A DNA stretch of 64,000 bases, taken from NCBI GenBank assembly GCA_034667225.1, contig JAXDKG010000001.1:62001-126000 (forward strand), given 5' to 3'. A program made the position numbers and the translations under genes. This document shows positions 10,291 to 23,379 of the stretch, piece by piece; the stretch's first letter is position 1; each line of letters opens with the position of its first letter. The notes beneath the pieces were generated by a model. The model was not told the origin of the DNA. It saw nothing but the letters and a program-made list of their open reading frames with translations, and made no database searches. Source of the DNA: DATMER01 sp034667225 (GTDB lineage: Bacteria; Acidobacteriota; Thermoanaerobaculia; Multivoradales; UBA5704).

Positions 10291-10370
10291 TTTGCAAGTG
10301 CGGGCAGACAACGCGGCATCTGGACCGCCGCCTCCCGCTCCCGCGGGTTCTTTCCCCTGAGGAGGCTCAA

Positions 10371-13300
10371 ATGAACAGGCTCTTGTCGGCAGCGCTGGCC
10401 GTCCTGGGCGGCTTTGCGCTGGCGACGATCCTCCCCGCAACCGTAGTTCCCCAGCCGGAACCGCTGCACTCGCTCGTGGTCGCGCCCGCTGGTTTCATCG
10501 CGACCCCGGCACCCCGCCCACTTTCCCTGGTGCAGAGCGAGCTGAGCCCGGCTACCCTCGACGACGTCTCCGCCTTCCGGTCGGCCGCTGGATCCGCGTG
10601 GACGTTCTGGATCGACCGCCGCTCCGGCGCCGTCGCCCTGGTCGAAGGCCAGGGCATCCCCTGGGCTATGGGTCAGACGACCGCCGCCGCCCTGGAGGCG
10701 AAGGCACGCGCTCTGATCTCCGAGTATCCGGCCCTCTTCCAGGTGCCGGCCTCGCAACTCGTCCTCGACACCCGCAGCACCCGCCGCTTCGGCGACCGCG
10801 GGCAGTTCTGGAACATCGCCTTCAACCAGGTGATCAACGGCGTCCCGGTCGAGGGCTCCTTCGTCGTCTTCCGCGTCTCCCACGGCAACCTGGTGCAGTT
10901 CGGCGTCAACCGCGCCATCCCGGCCTCGGCCGGCGTCGCGGGGATCGCGCCCACGCTCACGGCGGCCCAGGCCAAGGCCAACCTGGGACAGTTCTTGGGC
11001 GGACTGCTCGCCGATGACAAGTTCCTGCAGGACGGCGTGCTCTCCTGGGTGCAGCGCGGCACGGCCGACGAGGTCGGCTACACCGGCCCGATCGGCGCCG
11101 GCTGGCAGCCGACCCTGGCCTACCGCTTCCTGTTCACCCGCGCCGACTCGCTCGCCACCTGGCTGGCGCTGGTCGACGCCCGCAACGGCCAGATCCTCCG
11201 CTTCGTCGACGACAACGACTACGTCTCGGTGCTCAAGGGCTCGGCGCTGACCGAGACCAACTGCACCGATCCCAGCAACTGCGTGCCCGGCACGGCCGCG
11301 GAGCTGCCGGTCACCCTGCCCAACGCGAAGCTCAACTTCGTGGGCGGGTCCTGCTCGGGCAATGGCTGCTACACCAACTCGGCCGGCGCCTTCAACTGGC
11401 CGGCCGGCGCGGTCTCTGCCACGACGACGCTCGCGGGCAAGTATTTCAACTTCGTTGACGTCTGCGGCCCCATCGCGGGCACCGGCCTCTCACCGGCAAA
11501 CCCCGACCTGGGCACGTCGGACCCGCTGGCCAACGTGAACACCGACTGCTTCCCCGCGCACAGGGAGTCCGCGCCGAACAGCGGCCTCCTGACCGGCGGC
11601 CCCGGCGACACCCACTCGGCGCGGACCATGTACTACCACCTCAACCTGATCAACGAGAAGTCCCGGTACTACCTGCCCCACAACAATTGGCTGAAGGGCG
11701 TCGACGGCGGCGACGCGGTGCCGACCGTGGCCACCAACGTGCCTCCGGCCTGCAACGCCTTCTGGGCAGGCGGGGAGAACCTGTTCGTCTTCATGCGCCT
11801 GACGCCCGGCCTGAACTGCAACAACACGGGCGAGGTCCCGGTCGTGGGTCTGCACGAGTTCGGGCATGGCCTCGACCAGCACGACGGCACGGGCAACGCG
11901 CCCGAGAGCGCGACCGGCGAGGCCATGGGCGACACCTTCGCCCTGCTCCAGGGACAGGAGGCCTGCTTCGGTGCCGGCTTCCGCCTTCCCGATCCGACGG
12001 ATCCATGGGGCAACACCGCCGGCTACGGCGACAGCCGGTCGCGGCTCTGCACCGGCGTGCGCGAGCTCGACTACACCAAGCTCTGCAACGTGGGCACCGG
12101 CGCCGACTGCGGCCCGGCGATCGATCCGGACGCTCCCAACGGCTCCCGCTCCGGCCTGAACCCGCCGGCCAACCCGGCGGACGCGGGTGCTCCGGCGCGC
12201 TGGAACCACATGATCGACACCGCGCCCGCGGGCGCGGCCGACGGTCTTTCCAACTACTACAATTGCGGCCCGCCCGAGGACGACGGCTGCGCCGGCCCGC
12301 TCAACCATGGCTGCCACTGCGAGTCGCAGATCGCCTCGCAGGCCAACTGGGACCTCGCCAAGCAGCTCATCTCGTCCGAGTTCGGCGGCAACGTCTACGC
12401 CCAGTCTCCCGGACCCGCCGAGGTCTCCGGCTGGCAGTACATGGATCGCCTCTGGTATCTGACCCGCGACATCGCGGTGTCCGGCTACTCGGCGACCGGG
12501 CCCTTCCCCGAGGGGACGACCAACGGCTGCACCGTGACCGACTGGTACTCCTCGTACCGCTTCGTCGATGACGACAACGGCAACCTGGCGGATGGCACGC
12601 CGCACGCCGACATCCTTTTCTCCTCTTTCGACCTGCATGGCATCGCCTGCGGCGCAGCCGCCGATCCCGAGAACCTGGGCTCGGGCTGCCCCGCTCCGAT
12701 CGCCGCTTCGACCGTGGGCACCTGCGGCGGAGACGCCCCGGTGCAGCTCACCTGGACCCCCTCGACCGGTACGGCGACGGAATACCGGGTCCTGCGCAAC
12801 ACCCTGGGCTGCGGCTTCGGCTTCACCCCGGTCGGCACGGTCGGCGGCTCCCGCACCTTCTTCGAGGACAGCGAGGTCGCCCCGGGCGTGACCTATTACT
12901 ACAGCATCCAGCCCGTGGGACAGAACGCCTCCTGCTACGGGCAGGTCTCCAACTGCGTGACGGTGACCCCGTCGGCCTGCGGCGCCTCGACGGTGCCTCC
13001 GCCGTCCCAGGTCACTCTCGCGAACGCCGGAGCCAACGCGATCCAGGTCAACTGGACGGCGGCCCCGGGCGCCGGCACCTACAAGATCCTGCGCAAGGCG
13101 GGCGCCTGCTCGTCCACCGCTCCCGAGCAGGCGGTGGGCGTCGCGTCCGGGACGAGCTTCGTCGACCAGGACCGCATCGTCGGCGGCGAGACCTACTCCT
13201 ACCGCGTGGCCTCGTCGGCCGGCACCTGCGCCTCCTGCGCCGGGGCGGCTTCGGCCTGCCAGTCCATCACCGCCACCGGCGCCTGCAACGCCCTGCCCAC

Positions 13301-14873
13301 CTTCGCCGGTGTGAAGAGCGTCGCGAGCTCGACTGACGGTACCTGCCGGCTGAACGTCAAGTGGGACGCCGCCACCCCGGGTTGCGGCTCGACCACGATC
13401 TCCTACGACGTCTACCGCAGCACCGATCCCGATTTCACCCCCTCGGCCGGCAACCGGATCGCCACGGGCGTCGCCGGGACCACCTATGCCGACGACCGCG
13501 TTGTGAGCGGGACCCGTTACACCTACATCGTCCGGGCCGTGGCCTCCAACGGCAACACGGAAGGCAACCTGGCGCGGCGCACCGAGGCCCCGGCCGGCCA
13601 GCTCACACCGGGCACCTTCCAGGATGACGCCGGCGACGCCCTGCCGGTCAAGCTCCGGGGCTGGGCGGTCCGCGGCTCCGGACTGAACAACGCCACCAAG
13701 CACTACGCCACCAGCGCGGCCGGCAACTACCCGGGCAACGCCTGCATGGGCCTGGAGAGCGACACGATCCGCCTGGGGGCGAACCCGGCGCTGTCCTTCC
13801 GCTCGCGCTATGACATGGAGACCGGCTGGGACGGCGGCTATGTCGAGGTGGCGACAGAGGACAGCGGCTTCACCAATTGGACCAAGCTCGGCAGCGTGAA
13901 CTATCCGGCAGTGATGGGCGGACCGCTCGGCGATCCCGCCTGCGGCGGCCCCGGCTTCGCCGATGGCCAGCCGGCGTTCACGGGCACCTCGCTCCTCGAC
14001 CAGTGGTCGAGCCACTCCGGGTCGCTGTCGGCCTTTGCCGGCAAGGCGGTCCGCATCCGCTTCCTCTTCAGCTCCGACGGCTCGACCGAGCAGGGCGGCT
14101 GGTTCGTGGACGACGTGAAGGTCACGGACGCCAAGCTGGGGGGTCCCTGCCGCAACTGCCACGAGGTGGACGACTCTGACCCGGCGGTGGAGCACTACTC
14201 CTTCTTCTACAAGGCGGACCCGAACGCCTCGAACGGCGGATACACCATCCGAACGGGGAGGAAGGCGCAGGATCCGCAACCCTTCGTGCGGCTCGCCTTC
14301 CAGGGCGACGCCATCACCTACCACTACGCCACGTCCAACAAGGGCGGAACGGCCGACGTCTTCATCGACGGTCAGCTCCGCGAGACCGTGTCCTACCTTG
14401 GCCCGACGCCTCAAGTGACCTTCGGCGTCTCGAAGACCTACTCCGGTCTCGGGGCCGGGCCGCACGAGATCAAGATCGTCCTCCAGTCCCTGGCGGTCTA
14501 CGTGGACGGCTTCACCCTGACTGATTGCGGCCAGGCCGACGCCTCCGCGGTCCAATACACCACCACCACGACGACCAGCCAGGGCGACCTGAGCCTCGGT
14601 CCGATCGTGACGAAGCAGGTTCAGGTAGGAGCGAACGACCGGGTCGTCTCGGTGCTTGTGGAGGGGGGCAGCCAGGCCATGACGGTCCGGCTTCTCGATC
14701 CTCTCGGGCTCGTCGTGGCCACGGGGGGCTCGCTCCTCCAGGGATTCACGGATTCAGGAGTCGACGCGTCCGTGTCGAAGCCGGGAAGCTACACCGTCCA
14801 GGTGCTGAGACCTCTGGGTGTCACCAGCGGCAAGGTTGAGATCAGCATCGCCAGGACGTCAAAGGTTCCTTAG
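10371..14873 (+). CDS. Secreted multidomain zinc metalloprotease (HEXXH) with fibronectin-like repeats
   Basis: A 1500-residue protein with an N-terminal signal sequence (about 1-25) and a strong ribosome site, GAGGAGG at 10359. A propeptide-like region of about 60-290 resembles the FTP/PepSY propeptides of thermolysin- and fungalysin-type enzymes. The catalytic zinc motif HEFGH spans residues 495-499, and a downstream GEAMGD supplies a candidate third ligand, an arrangement recalling M36 fungalysins. The region has many Cys and Asn. After about residue 760 come three fibronectin type III-like modules, then a jelly-roll-like segment (about 1080-1265), a second beta-rich segment, and a C-terminal pre-peptidase-like (PPC) domain. 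It is probably an exported protease for extracellular protein or cell debris. The gene has its own terminator. Protease class is fairly sure; the exact MEROPS family is not. Confidence 0.85.
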   Translation: MNRLLSAALAVLGGFALATILPATVVPQPEPLHSLVVAPAGFIATPAPRPLSLVQSELSPATLDDVSAFRSAAGSAWTFWIDRRSGAVALVEGQGIPWAMGQTTAAALEAKARALISEYPALFQVPASQLVLDTRSTRRFGDRGQFWNIAFNQVINGVPVEGSFVVFRVSHGNLVQFGVNRAIPASAGVAGIAPTLTAAQAKANLGQFLGGLLADDKFLQDGVLSWVQRGTADEVGYTGPIGAGWQPTLAYRFLFTRADSLATWLALVDARNGQILRFVDDNDYVSVLKGSALTETNCTDPSNCVPGTAAELPVTLPNAKLNFVGGSCSGNGCYTNSAGAFNWPAGAVSATTTLAGKYFNFVDVCGPIAGTGLSPANPDLGTSDPLANVNTDCFPAHRESAPNSGLLTGGPGDTHSARTMYYHLNLINEKSRYYLPHNNWLKGVDGGDAVPTVATNVPPACNAFWAGGENLFVFMRLTPGLNCNNTGEVPVVGLHEFGHGLDQHDGTGNAPESATGEAMGDTFALLQGQEACFGAGFRLPDPTDPWGNTAGYGDSRSRLCTGVRELDYTKLCNVGTGADCGPAIDPDAPNGSRSGLNPPANPADAGAPARWNHMIDTAPAGAADGLSNYYNCGPPEDDGCAGPLNHGCHCESQIASQANWDLAKQLISSEFGGNVYAQSPGPAEVSGWQYMDRLWYLTRDIAVSGYSATGPFPEGTTNGCTVTDWYSSYRFVDDDNGNLADGTPHADILFSSFDLHGIACGAAADPENLGSGCPAPIAASTVGTCGGDAPVQLTWTPSTGTATEYRVLRNTLGCGFGFTPVGTVGGSRTFFEDSEVAPGVTYYYSIQPVGQNASCYGQVSNCVTVTPSACGASTVPPPSQVTLANAGANAIQVNWTAAPGAGTYKILRKAGACSSTAPEQAVGVASGTSFVDQDRIVGGETYSYRVASSAGTCASCAGAASACQSITATGACNALPTFAGVKSVASSTDGTCRLNVKWDAATPGCGSTTISYDVYRSTDPDFTPSAGNRIATGVAGTTYADDRVVSGTRYTYIVRAVASNGNTEGNLARRTEAPAGQLTPGTFQDDAGDALPVKLRGWAVRGSGLNNATKHYATSAAGNYPGNACMGLESDTIRLGANPALSFRSRYDMETGWDGGYVEVATEDSGFTNWTKLGSVNYPAVMGGPLGDPACGGPGFADGQPAFTGTSLLDQWSSHSGSLSAFAGKAVRIRFLFSSDGSTEQGGWFVDDVKVTDAKLGGPCRNCHEVDDSDPAVEHYSFFYKADPNASNGGYTIRTGRKAQDPQPFVRLAFQGDAITYHYATSNKGGTADVFIDGQLRETVSYLGPTPQVTFGVSKTYSGLGAGPHEIKIVLQSLAVYVDGFTLTDCGQADASAVQYTTTTTTSQGDLSLGPIVTKQVQVGANDRVVSVLVEGGSQAMTVRLLDPLGLVVATGGSLLQGFTDSGVDASVSKPGSYTVQVLRPLGVTSGKVEISIARTSKVP

Positions 14874-14892
14874 CGCGGCCGGACCCTCCTCG

Positions 14893-14930
14893 GGCCGCCG
14901 GGTTTCTGCCACCCGGCGGCCTCTTTTTTT
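14893..14930 (+). terminator. Rho-independent terminator after metalloprotease
   Basis: A perfect 11-bp GC stem (GGCCGCCGGGT at 14893-14903 and ACCCGGCGGCC at 14911-14921) with a 7-nt loop is followed by a CTTTTTTT-type tract. It starts 19 bases after the metalloprotease stop codon. Confidence 0.9.
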
Positions 14931-14947
14931 CAGGCTATCCTTGGCAG

Positions 14948-16963
14948 GTGAAGCTGCTCGCCCCCGCCGTCCTGCTGCTCGCCGCCCTGCTTGCGCTCGC
15001 AGCGAAGCCATCTCCGCCCCCCAGCGTCATCCTCCTCACTCTTGACACGACCCGCGCCGACGCGCTGGGAGCGGGCACGCCGGTGCTCAGCGCCCTGGCG
15101 GTCCGCGGAACACGCTGGACCCAGGCGGTAACGCCCACACCGCTGACCCTCCCGGCCCACACCTCGCTCCTCACCGGCCTCGTGCCGCCCGAGCATGGGC
15201 TGCGCGACAACGGCACGGCCGTGCTCTCCAAGGACGTGCCCACCCTGGCCGCGGTTTTCTCTGCCCGCGGCTATGCGACCGCGGCATTCGTGGCCTCGCG
15301 GGTTCTCGACCGCCGCTTCGGGCTGTCTCGCGGCTTCGGGCATTACGACGATAAGGCGCCCGCCGAGCAGATCGGCGAGTACGGCTATCCCGAGCGCAAT
15401 GCCCGGCAGATGACCGACGCCGTCCTCGCATGGCTGGCGAAGCGGCCGGCAGACAAGCCTTTCTTCCTCTGGGTTCACTACTACGACCCGCACGCGCCAT
15501 ACAACCCGCCGGGCGTGGACCCCCGGGCCGGCGATCGCCAGAGGTACGCGGGCGAGGTCGCCTACATGGACCGCGAGATCGGCCGCCTTCTGGCCAGGCT
15601 GCCAGCCGACGCTCTGATCGCCGCGGTGGGGGACCACGGCGAGGCCCTGGGCGAGCATGGGGAGCGCACCCACGGCATCTTCCTCTATCAGCCGACGATG
15701 CATGTCCCGCTGATCCTGGCCGGCCCCGGCGTGCCGCGGGGAAAGGCAATCGCGGAGACGGCCCCCACGGTCCGGCTCGCTTCGACTCTGCTGCGACTCT
15801 CGGGGGGGGCGGGAGCTCCCGCGGCCGGATTCGGCGAGCCGCTCCCGGGGCTGGGGGGGAAAGCTGCTGGCCCCGTCTACCTGGAGAGCCGCTTTCCCCT
15901 GAGCGCCTATGGCTGGAGCCCCCTGGAAGGGATGTTCGACGGCCGCTGGAAGCTGATCGTGGCTCCGCGGCCGGAGCTGTACGACCTCGGGGCCGACCCC
16001 AAGGAGACCCGGAACCTCTTAGGCGATCAGCGGGAGCAGGCACGCCGGCTCAAGGGAGCGCTCCAGACGGCGCAGCGCTCCTTCAAGACCCGCAAGGCAG
16101 AGGCGGCCGATCCCGAGCTGGCGCGCTCCCTCCAGAGCCTCGGCTATGCCTCGGGCTCCGGGTCCAGCGGCAAGGGGACGCTCGATCCCAAGGACGGCGT
16201 CCCTCTTCTCGCGGAGTTCATGGCGGCCAAGGACCTGACGCAGCAGGGGCAGGCCAAGGCTGCGGCGGTGAAGCTGACCGAGCTGGTGCGCCGCAGTCCG
16301 GGGAACATCCCGTTCCTGACCGCCCTCGCGACCGCGCAGCTCGCTGGCGGCAATCCCGGCGATGCCGACGCCGGCATTGCCACGTACCGCCGGGCGGCGC
16401 AGGAGAACCCGCGCCTCGACTTCCTGCACGAGAACCTGGCCGACGCCTACGCCAGCCTCGGCCGTGTGGAGGAGGCGCGGAAGGAGTACGAGCTGACGCT
16501 GGAGCTGAACCCCCGCTTCGCGGCGGCCTGGTGGGGCCTGGCCGATCTGGCCCAGAAGGCGGGAAATACTCCGGAGGTCCGCCGGCTGCTTACCGAAGCC
16601 ATGAAGGCCGGCACGGAGAGCGTGTCCATTCTGGTGCGCCTGGCCGAAGTCGAGGCCAAGGCTGGGGATGCCGCGGCCTCGGAGAGCCACTTCCGCCAAG
16701 CGGTGGAGCTCGCGCCGGCCTGGGTGCCCGCCTGGTTGGTCTGGGGTCAGCTCGCGGAGAACCAGGGCCAGCTCGATCGCGCCCTGGAGCGTTACCTCAA
16801 AGCCGCCGGGGTCGGCCCCGGCGAGCCCGCGCCGCTCCTCGCAGCCGGCCGCGTCCTCCAGAAGAAGGGCGACCGCCAGGGAGCCCGGCAATACCTGGAG
16901 AGAGTGATCGCCATTGCGCCCGGCTCCGCGGAAGCGCGGGAGGCCCGGCGGCTGCTGGGGTAG
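14948..16963 (+). CDS. Secreted sulfatase/phosphodiesterase-fold protein with C-terminal TPRs
   Basis: A 671-residue protein starting at GTG 14948, with a hydrophobic signal sequence (about 1-20). Residues 25-370 form an alkaline-phosphatase/sulfatase superfamily domain: metal-site DTTRAD (D33), nucleophile region PLTLPAHTS and metal-site GDHGEALGEHGE. The canonical formylglycine motif C/S-x-P-x-R is replaced by T67-L-P-A-H71. A cysteine-type sulfatase mechanism is therefore unlikely, and a Thr nucleophile acting on phospho- or sulfo-esters is more plausible. From about residue 410 to the end there are several tetratricopeptide repeats. The gene follows the terminator of the upstream protease by 17 bases, so it needs its own promoter. 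The substrate is unknown. Confidence 0.85.
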   Translation: MKLLAPAVLLLAALLALAAKPSPPPSVILLTLDTTRADALGAGTPVLSALAVRGTRWTQAVTPTPLTLPAHTSLLTGLVPPEHGLRDNGTAVLSKDVPTLAAVFSARGYATAAFVASRVLDRRFGLSRGFGHYDDKAPAEQIGEYGYPERNARQMTDAVLAWLAKRPADKPFFLWVHYYDPHAPYNPPGVDPRAGDRQRYAGEVAYMDREIGRLLARLPADALIAAVGDHGEALGEHGERTHGIFLYQPTMHVPLILAGPGVPRGKAIAETAPTVRLASTLLRLSGGAGAPAAGFGEPLPGLGGKAAGPVYLESRFPLSAYGWSPLEGMFDGRWKLIVAPRPELYDLGADPKETRNLLGDQREQARRLKGALQTAQRSFKTRKAEAADPELARSLQSLGYASGSGSSGKGTLDPKDGVPLLAEFMAAKDLTQQGQAKAAAVKLTELVRRSPGNIPFLTALATAQLAGGNPGDADAGIATYRRAAQENPRLDFLHENLADAYASLGRVEEARKEYELTLELNPRFAAAWWGLADLAQKAGNTPEVRRLLTEAMKAGTESVSILVRLAEVEAKAGDAAASESHFRQAVELAPAWVPAWLVWGQLAENQGQLDRALERYLKAAGVGPGEPAPLLAAGRVLQKKGDRQGARQYLERVIAIAPGSAEAREARRLLG

Positions 16964-16964
16964 A

Positions 16965-18503
16965 TCACGGCGCCACCCGCCCGCGCAGGCCGCGCAGCTC
17001 CCGGTCTTCCGGCCAGCGGGCCATGCCGCGGTCCAGGACCTCGACCGTCCCGCTCACATCTCCGACCTCATAGGCCAGTCCTGCGAGAGCCTTTGCTGCG
17101 GCCGGACCCTGGGCCTCGATCTCCGGCCAGAGCTCGCCGATCTTGCGCCCCTGCAGATACTGCAGCTCCAGGTCCCCGGGCGCGACCGCGAGACCCCGGG
17201 CCGCCGCTTCGGCCGCGGCGTCTCGCCTCCCGCTCTGGAGATGGATCACCGCGAGGTAGCGATAGCCCTCCACGAAATCCTGCTTGATCTCGACGGCTTC
17301 TTCGTAGGAGGCGCGCGCTTCCTCCAACTGGCCGGTGCGGTACTGGATCTCCCCGAGCAGGGCCCGGGGCACGTGCGAATCGGGATGGTCCCGCGCCAGG
17401 TCGGACAGCTCCTTCGTGGCCGCGGTCAGGTCGCCCCGGTCGCGGGCCAGCAGGGCCTCGTCGAGCCGGTGCTTCAGATCCTCCTCGGCTTTGCCGACCC
17501 GGCTGTGCATCACCAGGGCGAGGGCGGCGAGCGCCGCCATCAGCGCGGGTGCGGCCCAGCGGTTCCGGCGTCCGAACCGGAGCACCAGCACGGAAAACCC
17601 GGGCAGCGCCGAGAAGATCAGGGGAGGGAGGGCCAGCGAGCCGACCACGGCTCCGGCCGCGACACCGGAACCGATTCCAGGCCAGATCGCCTGGAGCGCC
17701 ACCGCCGCCGCCGGGATCACCGAGGCCAGCAGCACGGGCCGGTCCACCACGAACAGCTCCACCAGGGCCACGTCGAGCAGCACGATTCCCAGTGCCGCCG
17801 CAGGTAGAAGACCGTCTGAAAAGGCTACGTCCACTGCCGGGGAGCGCAGGGCCAGCCAGAGCACCAGCCCGAGCAGCAGCCAGTGCACGGGATCGAGCCC
17901 CGGGAGCCAAAGGTGCGCGGTCATATGGAGCGGGAAGAGCAGGAGCGCCAGGAACCGTGCCGGGCGGCCGGCGAGCGCGGGCGCGGTCAGGACCAGGAAG
18001 GGGAGCAGGAAGTCGGTGCCGACGAAGAACCAGTCCACCAGCCCGATCCAGGGGACGTGCAGGAGCACCTCGTTGCCCCCAGGCACGGTCCAGTGCCACC
18101 ACCCCGCGGCGATCGCGGCCGTCTCCACCGCCCAACTGATCGCGCCCAGGAACAGGCATCCCCAGGCTACCTGGAGGAACAGCCGCGGCCCCTTTTTCTC
18201 CTGGCGCGCGAACCGCTCCCCCAGCCACCAAGCCAGGTAGGCGACAATCGCCCAGCCCGCCATCTCCTGGAGCGATACGCCGAAGACGCTCAGCAGCGGA
18301 TCGCGGATCTGGTAGGGGAGCGACGCCCCGAGCCCCTCGCGCGTCACCCAGGCGACCGCCACTCCGCGCAGCACCCCATAGACCACCACCGACACCCAGA
18401 ACGTGACCGCCCGCCGGCGCGGCAGGGATCTCCACGAGTGCCACACCAGCAGGGCGAGCACCACCAGCGACGGGAGGGCCAGGATCAGGACGCGCGGCTC
18501 CAT
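16965..18503 (-). CDS. Multi-pass membrane protein with C-terminal TPR domain
   Basis: The chosen start is the ATG at 18503 (MEPRVLILALPS), which opens directly into the first membrane helix and gives 512 residues. An upstream ATG at 18584 would run through the divergent gene's signal-peptide region. About ten hydrophobic helices occupy residues 1-340, including a PGGNEVLLHVPWIGLVDWF segment that loosely recalls the carotenoid-hydratase-like DUF422 fold. A soluble C-terminal region of about 170 residues carries three or four TPRs on the far side of the membrane. The stop lies 2 bp from the end of the convergent sulfatase gene. The function is not recognised; the TPR part suggests a scaffold or assembly role. 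Confidence 0.65.
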   Translation of the reverse strand: MEPRVLILALPSLVVLALLVWHSWRSLPRRRAVTFWVSVVVYGVLRGVAVAWVTREGLGASLPYQIRDPLLSVFGVSLQEMAGWAIVAYLAWWLGERFARQEKKGPRLFLQVAWGCLFLGAISWAVETAAIAAGWWHWTVPGGNEVLLHVPWIGLVDWFFVGTDFLLPFLVLTAPALAGRPARFLALLLFPLHMTAHLWLPGLDPVHWLLLGLVLWLALRSPAVDVAFSDGLLPAAALGIVLLDVALVELFVVDRPVLLASVIPAAAVALQAIWPGIGSGVAAGAVVGSLALPPLIFSALPGFSVLVLRFGRRNRWAAPALMAALAALALVMHSRVGKAEEDLKHRLDEALLARDRGDLTAATKELSDLARDHPDSHVPRALLGEIQYRTGQLEEARASYEEAVEIKQDFVEGYRYLAVIHLQSGRRDAAAEAAARGLAVAPGDLELQYLQGRKIGELWPEIEAQGPAAAKALAGLAYEVGDVSGTVEVLDRGMARWPEDRELRGLRGRVAP

Positions 18504-18561
18504 GGGGTTGGATATGAGCGTAGCACCGCCCGGCACGAAAGCTGCAAAATCCCCGCTCGCC

Positions 18562-20903
18562 GTGAAGTCCGCTGCCCTGCTCATCTCCCTCGCCGTGCTC
18601 CTTGCTGCGCCGCCGCTCCTGGCCCAGTGCCAGACGCACTCCGGCCTGATCTACGCCACCTACCAGGACGCCGCGGGCCAGACCCAGGATCTGAATCTGG
18701 AGCTCCTCGTGCCCTCGTCGGCGACACCGGCGGCCCCCGTGCCGGTCGTGGTCTACATCCACGGCGGCGGATGGTTCAACGGCAGCCGTCTGCCCATCCC
18801 GACCGGGGTTTCGGACCTCTGCTCCAAGGGATACGCGGTCGCGAGCATCGATTACCGCCTGTCGGCTACGGCCATCTGGCCGGCCCAGATCCAGGACTCC
18901 AAGGGGGCGGTGCGCTGGCTGCGCGCCCACGCCGCCACCTACAACCTCGACCCGGACCGTTTCGCCGCCTGGGGCGTGTCCGCGGGTGCCCAGCTCGCCT
19001 CCATGCTGGGCGCCACCGGGGACGAGGGTACGGTCACGATCGGCAATTTCACGGCCGACCTGGAGGGTGCGACGGGGGGCAATACCGGTTTCTCCAGCCG
19101 CGTCGAGGCCGTGGTGAGCTGGTACGGCTACGGCGACATGCTCCAGATGAACTTCTACCCGAGCACCCAGAACCACGACACGAACGGCTCCCCCGAGAGC
19201 AAGCTGGTCGGCGACTGGATCCAGAAGGTACCGGAGCGCACGGCCACGGCCAGCGCCATTACCTTCGCCTCGCCGGACGATCCGCCCTTCCTGGTCATGC
19301 ATGGCACGATCGACGATCTGGTCCCGTTCAACCAGAGCGAGCTGCTGGTGGACGCCCTGCGCCGCAACGGAGTCCGTGTCACCTGGGTGCCGGTCCCGAA
19401 CGCCGGTCACGGCAACGTCGCCTTCAACACCACGGCGAGCTACCAGACCGTCTACGACTTCCTCAAGACCACCCTGCTCGATCTCCCGGCCGTGACCGTC
19501 AAGGTGGTGGCCGCGGACGCGTCCGCCTCCGAGGCCGGCCCGGGCACCGCGACCTTCACGGTCTCGCGCACCGGGAGCACGGCATCGCCCCTCACCGTGC
19601 GCTGGGCGCCCGGCGGCACGGCGCGGATCGGCACCGATTACAGCCTGGCAGCGCCCTGGTCGGTCGTCCTCCCCGCGGGTGCCGCCTCCGCCAGCCTGAC
19701 GCTCACGCCCGTGAACGACCTGCTCGTCGAGGGGGATGAGACCGCCGTCATCAAGCTGGTCAGCCTTCCCGCCTACCGGATCGACGACACCGGCGGCTCC
19801 GCGGTCGCGGTCATCTCCGACAACGACTCGGCTTCCGGATTGCCCACGGTCACGATCGAGGCGACCGACCCCGCCGCTTCCGAGGTGGGACCGGACGGCG
19901 GCTCCTTCACGGTCTCGGTGAGCCCCTCGCCCGCCTCCGACCTCCTCGTCCGTTACGAGGTGTCCGGAACGGCCACGAACGGGGAAGACTTCGCCGCGCT
20001 CTCCGGCGAGCTGACCGTGCCGGCCGGGATCTCCTCCGTCGACCTGGACGTCACGGTGCTGAGCGACTCGCGGCTGGAGCCCTCCGAGACCGTGATCCTC
20101 TCCCTTTCGCCCGGCCGCTTCTACGAAGTAGGCCCGCCGTCCACCGCGAGCGTCCACATCCTGGAGCTCGACGACGACTCGCCCACCCCGGTCATCTCCG
20201 TCTCGGCTGCCGATCCCTACCTCTCCGAGCCCGGCGCGGACAAGGGCTCCTTCGCCATCACGCGCACGGGCTCCACGGCCTCCTCGCTGCTCATCGACCT
20301 GCTGGTGGGGGGGAGCGCCGAGGCGGGGAACGACTACTTCGGCCTGTCCTCCGCGGTCCTGTTCGGGAAGGACGTGTCGCGGATCTTCATCGTGGTCGAG
20401 GCGAAGGACGACGCCCTGACCGAGGTGCCGGAGACGGTCACCCTGGCCGTGGGGCCGGGGCCGTCTTTCCTCCTGGGTCCCTACGCCGGCAGCACGGTGA
20501 CGATCGCGGACGACGAGCCCTCGCAGGGCGCCGATGGCTTCTATCCACTGACGCCCTGCCGCCTGGTGGACACCCGCGGCCCGGCCGGCCCCTGGGGCAA
20601 GCCCCGTCTTCAGGCGGGGGAGACCCGCATCTTCGAGCTGGGCGGCCGCTGCGGCATCCCGCCCGACGCCATCGCCGTATCGCTGAACGTGACCGTGGCC
20701 AGCCCCGACTCGTCTGGCTTCGTGAGCCTGTTCGAGACCGGGGCTCCGCGCCCGAACGCATTCGCGGACACCTTTGCGGCCGGCCAGACGCGGGGAAACA
20801 ACGCCATCGCCAAGCTGACCGGCCTCCCCCCGAGCCTCGCCGTCTATAGCGGCACCGCCACGGGCGCGCTCGATCTGATCCTCGACGTGAACGGCTACTT
20901 CCG

Positions 20904-20907
<4 letters not shown>
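18562..20907 (+). CDS. Secreted alpha/beta-hydrolase (esterase-like) with three Calx-beta repeats
   Basis: I start at GTG 18562, which gives a compact signal peptide (MKSAALLISLAVLLAAPPLLAQC); ATGs at 18502 and 18514 are alternatives. Residues about 20-310 form an alpha/beta-hydrolase of the BD-FAE/esterase kind: oxyanion HGGGW, nucleophile elbow GVSAG, acid in HGTIDDLVPF and His in NAGHGN. Three Calx-beta modules follow, each beginning VxxxAxDxxASE-like and ending with the DxxxEGDET-type pattern. The C-terminal domain of about 125 residues has the pattern PCRLVDTR...NVTV...GNNAI...DVNGYF, common at the ends of secreted proteins from Acidobacteriota and relatives. It is probably an exported carbohydrate-esterase or lipase-like enzyme bound to surfaces. 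The stop codon overlaps the convergent kinase stop by 4 bp (CTAG). Confidence 0.85.
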
Positions 20908-23348
<2,441 letters not shown>

Positions 23349-23379
23349 GGACTCTCATTTTTGCAGGGTCCATGCCAGA

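Noticed and set aside
1264..10360. Several plus-strand frames inside the NRPS region (for example 1677-3668, 5025-6800, 8799-10205)
   Set aside because: They read as Arg/Gly/Pro-rich antisense shadows of the NRPS with no recognisable domain.
11490..14555. Long open frame of 1021 residues on the minus strand opposite the metalloprotease
   Set aside because: It is low-complexity, rich in Gly, Ala, Arg and Val, lacks domain motifs, and lies wholly antisense to a convincing gene; high GC gives such frames.
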